Source: Takakia lepidozioides
Taxonomy: Eukaryota > Streptophyta > Takakiopsida > Takakiales > Takakiaceae
Length of the DNA stretch: 64,000 nt
Assembly: GCA_030704615.1 (NCBI GenBank)
Contig: CM060734.1
Location: 30,520,042 to 30,584,041 of the forward strand
Direction: 5' to 3'
Position numbers and translations under genes: made by a program. The notes under the pieces were generated by a model. The model ran no database searches and was not told the DNA's origin. It saw only the letters and a list, made by a program, of their open reading frames with translations. Within the stretch, counting starts at the first letter, position 1. Each line of letters starts with the position of its first letter. Shown one piece after another: positions 48,222 to 56,834 of this stretch.

Positions 48222-48453
48222 CTAACGGGCTCTAATAGCTGCTGCCTCCTCCCTCATCTTCATTTTTTTGAGGCTTGCCTCGTCTAAAATCTGTTGTACA
48301 CGACTAGGTTCGGAACACCTCCTAATGGACATCGAAGCAAGCCGGGCAACATAAGTAGGAAGGATGTAGTCCCTTTCTGGACTAGGCATGAAATTCCCCC
48401 TGGCAAAAAAATGCACGTTCCTCCTGCCCACAATGCTGCGGTGTAGACGTCCT
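48222..48453 (-). pseudogene. exon homologous to the last exon at 57535-57781
   Basis: The minus strand has an acceptor (TTACTGTAG) before 48453 and encodes EGRLHRSIVGRRNVHFFARG followed by SPERDYILPTYVARLASMSI, RRC and a helical tail to TAG at 48222. The plus-strand exon at 57535-57781 aligns along its whole length (NVPFFARADFM, DYSLPSYAAKLANTAIRRCE). The function of this conserved domain is unknown to me. After the TAG the frame stays open and acidic to about 48140, so the TAG may be a nonsense change from CAG. No upstream exons of this copy are visible: it runs into the palindrome arrays. Confidence 0.65.
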
Positions 48454-48539
48454 TCCTACAGTAAGAACAAATCCACTTGACGAATGTCAATACCAAGCAG
48501 AAGCAGAAAGAAACGGTCTTTAATGAAATAAAAAACGCC

Positions 48540-48822
48540 ACGAAAAAAAAAAAAAAAAAAAAAAACCCATTTTTCTAGTTCGGGGCCGAAAATGGTGAAG
48601 TCCCAGATCTGACTGGGCCCAGAACTGGAAAACTGGCGCCGAATTTCCGATTTTGGTGCCAGTCAGATTTGGGACAGCCGTTTTCGGCCCCGAACTGAAA
48701 AAATGGCGGTTTTTTTTTTTTTTTTTTTTTTCTTCGGCGCCATTTTTCCAATTAGGGGCCAAAAATGGCTAAGTCCCAGATCTGACTGGCACCAAATCGG
48801 AAATTCGGCGCCAATTTTCTAG
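48540..48822. repeat. inverted repeat flanked by A22 and T22 runs, first palindrome zone
   Basis: An A run (about 48544-48565) and a T run (about 48711-48732) bracket arms that match in inverted orientation (CCATTTTTCTAGTTCGGGGC on the left; its counterpart near 48690-48710). A third related arm follows at 48736-48822. Motifs include GGCGCCGAATTTCC and CCCAGATCTGACTGG. A transcript could fold into a hairpin of about 200 nt. Confidence 0.7.
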
Positions 48823-48839
48823 TCAGCAAGGTAATTCGA

Positions 48840-49765
48840 AAGAGCGGATGGATGGAAATCCGGCGCCGGTTTCCATCCGCCAGGTAAGTCGGCGCGCAAA
48901 ATTTCCGTCATGCAGGTAATTCGAAGAGCGGATGGATGGAAATCCGACGCATGATTTCCATCTGCCAGGTACAAATTTCCGTCATGCAGGTAATTCGGAG
49001 CGCGGATGGATGGAAATCCCCAGCGACGGATTTCCATCCTCCAGGTAAGTCGGCGCGCAAAATTTCCGTCGTGCAGGTAATTCGAAGAGCGGATGGATGG
49101 AAATCCGGTGCCGGATTTCTATCCGCCAGGTAAGTCGGCGCGCAAAATTTCCGTCATGCAGGTAATTCGAAGTGCGGATGGATGGAAATCCGGCGCCGCA
49201 TTTCTATCCGCCAGGTAGGTCGGCGCGCAAAATCCATCATGCAGGTAATTCGGAGCGCGGATGGATGGAAATCCGGCGCCGGATTTCCATCCTCCAGGTA
49301 AGTCGGCGCTGCAAATTCGGTAGGGCGGGGCGCCAAATTCCCTCACGCAGGTAATTCGGAAGCGGATGGATGGAAATCCGACGCCGGATTTCCATCCGCG
49401 CAGGTAGGGCGGCGCGCCAAATTTCCCTCACGCAGGTAATTCCGAAGCGGATGGATGGAAATCCGGCGACGGATTTCCATCCGCGCAGGTAGGGCGGCGC
49501 GCGAAATTTCCCTCAAGCAAGTAATTCGAGGCGGATGGATGGAAATCCGAGGCCGGATTTCCATCCGCAAGGTTGGTCGGATAGCGGATGGATGGAGATC
49601 CGTCGCGAATTTCCATCCTGCAGGTAATTCGAATCCCGGATGGATGGAAATCCGGCGCCGAATTTCAATCCTACAGGTAATTCGAATCCCGGATGGATGG
49701 AAATCCGGCGCCGAATTTCCATCCAGCAGGTAAGTCGGATTGTTGGCGTATGGATATTCGGCGCC
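48840..49765. repeat. palindromic tandem array, C/G arm type
   Basis: About 13 units. The first nine are mostly spaced 83-87 bases and the last four exactly 52-53 bases. Each unit holds the dyad GGATGGAAAT-C-CGGCGCCG-G-ATTTCCATCC, perfect or nearly so, with the left arms starting GGATGGATGG. Linkers contain CAGGTAATTCG and CAGGTAAGTCG. The units near 49646 and 49699 have a C-type left arm with an A-type right arm. Confidence 0.9.
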
Positions 49766-49944
49766 GAATTTCCATTCGCCAGGTATTTCGAAGCGCTGAA
49801 TTACCTTCCTGCAGGTAATTCTGAGCGTGTCCGATTGATTTTTTCGGAGAAAAACAAACCTAACTGTTGTTTTGTGGCTGAATGAAGTGCACTTGTAGAC
49901 ACGTTTTTCTTGGAATCCTTGACTGCTAGAGGCAAATCAGAACA

Positions 49945-50990
49945 GCCTCGGACGGAAATTCGGCGCCGTTTTTCATTCTGGGAGGTTTTTACGACTTCCT
50001 TTGAGGGGGCCCCGATGGAAATTCGGCGCCGAATTCCATCCGGGGGATGGTCTCTGTCGGAGAGGTGCCGGCCTCTCCGCGCTCTGTTGGATATTCGGTG
50101 CCGAATTTCCGTCCGAGGGTTGAAATATGACGGCCAGGGGTGCCGGCCCTCTCCCCCTCCCTGATTGCATTGGAACGGCCCCGGATGGAAATTCGGCGCC
50201 GTTTTTCCATCTGGGGAGGTTTTATGTCAGCCAGTTTCGGCCTGCCCCCGACACGACTTCCTTTGGGGGGATGGAAATTCGGCGCCGAATCTCCATATAG
50301 GGGCTGCTCTCTGTCGAACACGTGCCGGCCTCACGCCCGAGGCGACTTCATCCGGGCGTCCCTGTTGGATATTCGGTGCGAATTTCCGTCCGGGGGTTGA
50401 AATGTGACGGCCAGGTGCCGGCCTCTCCCCCCTCCCCGATTGCATCCGAACCGCCCCGGATGGAAATTCGGCGCCGTTTTTCCATCTGGGGATGTTTTAT
50501 GCCGGCCAGTTTTCGGCCTGACCCCGACACGACTTCCTTGGGGGGGCCCGGATGGAAATTCGGCGCCGAATGTCCATCCAGGGGATGTGCTCTGTCGCAC
50601 ACGCGCCGCCTCTGCGCCCGAGGCGACTTCATTCGGGCTCCCCTGTTGTATATTCGGTGCCGAATTACGTCGGGGGTTGTAATGTGAGGGCCAGATTGCG
50701 GCCTTTCCCCCGAGCCGGATGCATGGAAATTCGGCACCGTTTTTCCATCCGCGGAGGTTTTAGGTCAGCCAGTTTTCGGCCTGACCCCCCGACAGGACTT
50801 CCTTTGGGTGGATCCGAATGGAAATTCGGCGCTGAATTTCCATCCGGGGGATGTTTTCTGTCGGACAGTGCCGGCATCTCTGCCCCAGACGACTTCATCC
50901 GTGCGGCGCCCTGTTGGTATTGGGTGCCGAATTTCCATTCGGGGGTAGTAATGTGACGGCACGGGTGCGGCTTCTCCCCTTCAGCCGACA
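49945..50990. repeat. palindromic array, T/A arm type, in higher-order repeat of about 230-275 bp
   Basis: Four higher-order units start near 49945, 50177, 50453 and 50712. Each contains three to four dyads of the form GGAAAT-T-CGGCGCCG-A-ATTTCC at variable spacing, with shared linkers such as GACACGACTTCCTTTGGGGG, GTGCCGGCCTCT and GAGGCGACTTCAT. Confidence 0.85.
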
Positions 50991-51240
50991 TCATCCGGAC
51001 GGCCCCCCACTTTTTGACTGCATACCGTTGGCAGTTATTGCGCAAAAACCAGGGGCCGCATTCCAGAGACAAGGTTCATTAACACTCTGACTCTGGATTT
51101 TTGAGATAGTTGGCTCCCTGGATTTGGATCAGGCTTCGTCGTTCGAACAAATCGGCACCGCATTCCTTCCCATCGCTATCCCCCTTCTACCAGGGAGCTT
51201 CCCCGCACGCCATCCTGGCAGTCTTGTGTGCACATCTCCC

Positions 51241-52935
51241 ATGGCGGAAAACCCGAGCGCTACAGTGTACTGCCCTCCTCACGAGCATAGAGCTTCATTT
51301 CCGTGCAGAGGGGACATCTGCCGGGTGATGGAGAAATATCTGTGCGTTCGATACCACCTGAAACCGGGGTCGGTTTTTTTGGAGGAGGAAAGGAAGGACT
51401 CAAACGGCCTTGTTGTCGAGAGTATTGTTGTGCTCCACGATGATTTCGGCGATGGCAGGGAATGACGAGTTCCACCATCGGACAACGTCATATACAGGGC
51501 TGTTGGGGACTTCATTTGCCCGCCAAATGCACCTTCTATCCTGGCGCCTTCCACGAAACAATCTGCGAATCAGAGAGTGGCTATGTCGCGCACCTCACTT
51601 CGGTAAGCTCCCCTTCAAGTCATAGTTACTCGCTTTGATGCGCGCGCCTGACTCCCAACCTGGCCGCCCGGGCCAACTTGGAGCTTCGGCTGCTCACCGG
51701 GACATAACGGTCCCCCCTTCGCTTCCTACTAAACCCTCCACCTAATTGGGACTAGGAGAATTCCCTTTGGTAGATGGCAGTCCGGAACAGCTCCCCACTC
51801 TTTGGTCGCTTTCCGGCTCGCTCGCTTACTCACTAGTTTTTGGTCACCAACGGGCTTGCACCGTTCTCGGGGTTACTACTCCCTATATATACTTCTGTAG
51901 CTGTCCGCGGGGTTTTCACAACCAGCCATGCCATTTTATGGCGAACCACCACGAAGACCCTCGATTCCCGGTGGTGAGTCGCGGTGAGTCTTGGCCCACT
52001 CACCGCGGCCCCAATGGACCGTGATGAGTCCCAAGACTCCCCACGACTCCCACCTCGAGGTCTCCACCCCATGGTGAGTCCTATGCCACCCCCACTAAGT
52101 CCCGCTAAGCTACCACCACCCCTTGTGGAGCCACCCCCACCGCAACCCGGTGTGCGGGGCTCCACCTAGTGAGCGCCTCCGCCTCCTTGAGTGCCTTGGG
52201 CACTCAAGGGTGCTTCAGCCCTCGTACCTATCGCTGCTACTGCCCCCACCACAGGGGCAGCCCCTCTTGTGTCCCGACCTCCCTGCCCTCAAGGCAAAGG
52301 GCCGCGACAGGCTACCTCAAAGAGAGAAGTCCGCAACGAAGTAAATCCAGAGCCGAACCCATCCATGAAGACGAGCGAGAACCGGGTTGTTCACAACCTG
52401 TCCGACTCAGACGAGGTCATGGAAGTTCCGAGGTCGTCCTGGAGATCAGGCAAGTTCGCAAGTTCGCAATTAAATCGGTTACATGCCTTCCCGCCGACGT
52501 CGACGGTAATATCTTCTTTGAGTTCCTTCCTCGGGCGGACTACTCGAGGGCGTTCGGAATGTTGACACATATGGATAGAAAACATGACGGTCATCCTTGG
52601 TGCGTTACCAAAACCACCAGCATGAAGATGCTCGATGGTGTGCGGGTGCGCTACGTTGTTTGTGCGGGCGCGTTGCGGTGTTTCTCCCCAACTTGCTTCC
52701 ACTTTAAATCCAGAGGTCACAGGAACGAGACCGATTGGACAGGCACAGCTCATCAACCATTTCGAGCTCAGGAGAAGGTTCCGAACTCCACATTTAAGTG
52801 TGCGCATTGCAAAGAACCACCACACTGCATGTCTGTTTGTAATGCCAAGCAGTTCTATGTGTTGCACCGTTTCCCTGACCTCACCCGAGCTTGCATACAC
52901 GTTGGTTCCCATTGTCACAAATTGGCGAGGGGGAA
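51241..52935 (+). pseudogene. N-terminal part of an unrecognised gene with a zinc-ligand-rich domain, interrupted by a solo LTR
   Basis: The frame starts MAENPSATVYCPPHEH at 51241 and runs to a TGA at 51463-51465. It then stays open to 51583, where an LTR is inserted, and resumes in frame after 52309 (TSKREVRNEVNPEP, then an acidic HNLSDSDEVMEV). At about 52450-52467 the octamer AAGTTCGC is duplicated in tandem, shifting the frame. Past it lies a Cys/His-rich domain (about 52640-52930): CAGALRCFSPTCFHF, then CAHC, C-N-K and HVGSHCH. That spacing recalls WRKY/GCM1-type or transposase zinc domains, but I cannot assign it. It probably continues into the exons from 54.3 kb on. Confidence 0.55.
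51584..52309 (-). mobile_element. solo LTR, reverse orientation, with target duplication
   Basis: Full-length 726-bp copy of the same LTR family, TGTCGCG to CGCGACA, flanked by an exact GGCTA duplication (51579-51583 and 52310-52314). No internal element sequence accompanies it, so it arose by recombination between two LTRs of an older insertion. Confidence 0.95.
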
Positions 52936-52939
52936 CAAA

Positions 52940-53300
52940 AATGGCGCCGAATTACCTGTCATGAGGGGACCTATAGCCACGGAATTCGACACCATTTTTC
53001 GCCAGAGAGACCTATTACCGCGAAATTCAGCGCCATATTTGCACATGTCGCTGGGAATTGGCATGAGCGGAAGACGAAATATCATGAGCACAACTGTCAA
53101 AACTACAATTTTCCCTTCAAGGGGCCGAATAATATATTTGTTTTTCCTTACACATTGCATTAAATTAATTTTTTTATTGTTTTTTATTTTCGAAATTTGT
53201 ACTTCTGCTCATGAAAACCGATTGTCTTACTACTCCGCTCATGCCGCTCATGCTCATGAAATAGCTAACCTCCAAACAAGTTGTGCTCATTAAGACAGGC
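52940..53300. repeat. degenerate palindromes and inverted GCTCATG repeats
   Basis: Weak relatives of the dyad occur at 52940, 52985 and 53025 (ATGGCGCCGAATTACC, GAATTCGACACCATTTTTCG). At 53058-53092, GGCATGAGCGG-type sequence is mirrored by CCGCTCATGCC at 53236-53258 around an AT-rich centre, as in a short foldback element of about 200 bp. Confidence 0.5.
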
Positions 53301-53349
53301 CGCGATTGTGTTGTTTCGGAACAATGCAACCCATTGCACATGGCTGAAC

Positions 53350-54316
53350 GGGAATGCGGTCCCGCATCCCAGTTCCACATCATCCTCTCGTTGATTGTGA
53401 TCGGAAATGCGGCACCGCATTTCCGTCAACAGGGAAACCAAAATACTGGTGCAACGGAAATACGGTACCACATTTCAGTCCACTGTAACAGCAGGCGCAT
53501 GGTGGAACGGAAATGCGGTATCGCATTTAGGTCGCATGGGACTAATAACATACGGTAGAAAATAATAGCGACAACGCATTTTCATCGACTGGGACACTTT
53601 GGATAGGCAGGATCGGAAATGCAGTGCCGCATTTCCGTCCGGTCTCTTTCAATGGAATCCAGTGGACGGAAATAAGGTTCCGCATTTCCGTCCGGTGTGC
53701 TACTTTCGATTGTTGTTGGTCGGAAATACGGCACCGCATTTCCGTCCGAGGTGAACCTTTCTATTTTCAAGAACGGAAATGCGGCTACTCATTTCCTTCC
53801 AACATGCAACGCCTGTAACAGTGGAACGGTAATGCGGCACCGCATTTCCGTCCAGGGGAATCCTTTCTACTTTCCAGAATGGAAATGCGGCACCGTATTT
53901 CCGTCCGTGGAATCCTTTCTACTTTGCTGAACGGAAATGGGCCGTCCCACACCTCCATGCCTGAGATACAAAACGGATATGCGGCGCCGCATTTCAGTTG
54001 CAGTGGTTCATGATTTTCAATCACAACGGAAATGCGGTACCGCATTTCCGTTCCACTGTCACATACCTTACTTGTTGGACGGAAATGCGGCACCGCATTT
54101 CCGTTCTGGAGAGTATAAAGGTTTCCCCCAGAGGAAAATGCGGTGCCGCATTTCTTTCGCACTACTGCATGCCTGACATGCAAAACGGAAATGCGGCGCC
54201 GCATTTCCATTCTGGAATGTCGGACGGTACGACTCGGACGGAAATGCGGTCCCGCATTTCAGTTGCACTGTCTCATGATTTATAATCAGAACGGAAATTT
54301 GGTGGCGCATGTTGTA
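53350..54316. repeat. palindromic array with strict 53-bp period, G/C arm type (CRISPR-like geometry)
   Basis: Dyads of the form CGGAAAT-G-CGGYRCCG-C-ATTTCCG start (at GGAAAT) near 53350, 53403, 53456, 53509, 53562 (degenerate), 53615, 53668, 53722, 53775, 53828, 53881, 53933, 53975, 54028, 54081, 54134, 54187, 54240 and 54293. All steps are 52-54 bases except one of 42. The roughly 27-base spacers are much more variable than the palindromes, though some share blocks such as TTTCTACTTT. No cas-like gene is present. This is a eukaryotic satellite, not a prokaryotic CRISPR. Confidence 0.92.
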
Positions 54317-54442
54317 TCACCGAAGTCCCTGCCCCAGGGTATGGACGGATTTACACAGTGCTGTCTATTGGCTCAGTTCTTCATGGCATCCATGGCACAT
54401 ATGTTGTACATGGTGAGGAAAACTGGTCTCACTGACCCGCAC

Positions 54443-54618
54443 ATGTTCGCCGAAATGCTAGAGCCCGAGCTCATTCAAAAAGCCCTGGCAAAAACAGACC
54501 GGACATGGTATCGCCTCACTATGGATGGAATGCATGTTCGCCGAAATGCGAGCTCATTCAAAAAAGCCCTGGCAAAAACAGACCGGACATGGTATCGCCT
54601 CACTATGGATGGAATGGT
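54443..54618 (+). repeat. tandem duplication of about 91 bp inside an exon
   Basis: Two copies start ATGTTCGCCGAAATG (54443 and 54534) and end ACTATGGATGGAATG. Copy 1 has nine extra bases (CTAGAGCCC) and copy 2 one extra A in the A run. The net result keeps the frame open, and both copies encode KALAKTDRTWYRLTMDGM. Confidence 0.9.
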
Positions 54619-55575
54619 GGAGGTGATATACGAAGTAAGTCGTCCTCCCATTTTCCTCTGCTCATCCTTCCCCAATTTCTAGTCATCTTTCCATATGGAT
54701 CCTATGTAATGCTTCTGCATGTTTTTCTTGGCAGTCAAACATCAAGCTGGATTTGGCCCATGCCAAACGCTTCTTCATGGAAAGTGAGGGGCAGACAAAA
54801 ACACTGCAGTCATTGACCGAGCACTTGAAGGAATCTGGGGTGAAGTCCAGAACCAAATACAAGTCAAAGCTTGTGAAGCTGGTGGCCATTGCAGATCCGG
54901 CACTTGGAAAGGACTTCATCCCCGAGATTGAAAAACACTATTTCTCGGGCCATGCAGCCGACCATGCAGTTGGAGAAACTGCATCACCTCTCAACGGCAT
55001 GTATGGCGGCGAAAGAGAAGGTGAGGTTTCAATGCACTGAAGTTCCTTCCTAGCAATAGCCACTCTTCTTCCTGCTCCTGACATTGGATCAGAAATGGCA
55101 GGCATTGTTGCTGTCGATCTGGAATGCATCGGAGAGTATAAGGACCATGTGGTCTTTTCCACTCGAAGTTTCCGACCCTGCAGTGGATTTGTGGCTCAAC
55201 CGCATGACTTGGTGGTTCCAGGTAATTCAAGGTACTTTCTTCGATTTGCTTTGCTGGAATGAATTCCGTGAACTGCTACGTGACAAATGCATGTTGGAAA
55301 CGCAGGTAATGACAAATGCGAAGGAGCAAGTCGTAATGCATACAAATTCGTTTGGCTTGTACGTCAAATGGGATGGATTAACACAGACATTGGAAGACTA
55401 CGTGACACGTTTCAGATGTGCATACAAGGCAAACCCTTCGCCAGGGAGCTGCAGACAGCAAGAAGGAGCGTGGAGTTTACACACCAGGAGGGGGCGGGAA
55501 AAGCTGCAATGCGATTTGTGTACAGGTGAAAGCGAGCTCTCGTTGTATGCAAAAGCTGGGTTATGAGGTTTGCCT

Positions 55576-55598
55576 GGGAAATGTGGCACCGCATTCAC
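55576..55598. repeat. isolated palindrome copy in an intron
   Basis: GGGAAATGTGGCACCGCATT lies between the exon ending at 55525 and the exon starting at 55672. It is the same dyad as the 53-bp array. Confidence 0.7.
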
Positions 55599-56814
55599 AC
55601 TTTATCGTTTCGGTTGCACTCTACGAGTACATTCTCATAACTTGTGCTCACGCATGTTGACTGTCTTGCAGGTATATGAAATACGCAAGAGCCCCCGTTT
55701 TTCATGGCTTGGACCGTGCCGGGACCAAGCTGTGTCCCTACCTTACCAGAGATGCAGAAACAAAGGCATGCCGCGCATCTCGTTGGATGCCCGTGGTACC
55801 TAGACATGTCTGGCGGACTTGTTGACAAATCGGAGAAAGATCTGCACGGGAAAACGGATGAGAAGAGAAAGGAAAGACGTGTCCCCTGCTGGGCCTGAGT
55901 CGGCCAAAGGACGCTGCTATTGCTCTGGAACAATCCAGAAAGGCAGCTGAGATGACACAGAAGACGGTGGATGCAGCTGTGCAGGCTCAACAGAAGGGGT
56001 CGAAGAAGAGGACTCGCCAGCAAGGAGCAGCAGTTGTGACACCCAAGAAGACAAAGAAGCAGAAACAGAAAGAGCAGGAAGGGGTGACGAAGAGGACTCC
56101 GATGGAGACTTTGCAAAACCAGCCCCCCCCCTGAAATGCAGCCGAAATCCCTTGTGCCCACCGTTGTCACGAGAGGGACGAGAACAGGCTCAGCCAAGAA
56201 GCCACTCTTCAACCCCCCGGGGGGGCACCCTTTCGAAGCCGGTGGAAATGAAGAGGCCGAAAGTGGAGCCAGAATCAGTAGTTCAGTGTGTCAATGAGAG
56301 TTTCTTGGCGGCTTTGGACGGACGGGCAGCCAAGTTGGCATACATCAAGACCATGGAGGGTCTAAAGGGCAGAGCACTGAAGAAGGCGGCTGAAGCAGAG
56401 CCTTCCGACACCTCTGGGTTTCTGAAGATGGTCTCTTTCTTTGAGAAGGTGTGTGCAGGGAATGATTGCAGGAGGGGCGGAAAGCCACCGAGTGGTTCTT
56501 GCGATATGATCATCTTGGTATTCCGGACGGAGAGCCTGTGGAAGGACTGCAAGGTTTGCCATCTTGGAACAGGTACTCGAGGACTTTGGAAGAAAGGATT
56601 CGGCTCGCCCGCTTGGTGTTGGACGACAGAGGGTGTGTGGTTGTCCTGGTGAGCAGAGGCAAAAAAACGGAGACAAGACTTGCGGAAGTGGACCGCAAGA
56701 GCGCTGTCCAATTCTGAAGAAGAAGTGGACGTGCATCAACACATTGGGCCTTCGTCGGAAGGGAAGAAGGTAATTAGGACATTAGCAATCGTCCTTTCAT
56801 TTTGTAACATGTTT

Positions 56815-56834
56815 GAAATGCGGTGCCGCATTCG
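56815..56834. repeat. isolated palindrome copy
   Basis: GAAATGCGGTGCCGCATTCG, again between two open segments of the plus-strand gene. Confidence 0.7.

Noticed and set aside
49455-49733. Open frames across the palindromic arrays encoding repetitive MEIRRRISI-type proteins
   Set aside because: They are present in several frames and on both strands, and simply translate the satellite units.
39972-52309. The two reverse-oriented LTRs as the ends of one large outer retrotransposon
   Set aside because: The LTR at 51584-52309 has its own exact GGCTA duplication, so it is a solo LTR. The copy at 39972-40637 is truncated, and there is no reverse gag-pol between them.
53350-54316. A true prokaryotic CRISPR array
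   Set aside because: Repeats are imperfect palindromes in intron-bearing nuclear DNA, spacers partly resemble each other, and no cas gene or leader is present. I keep only the geometric resemblance.
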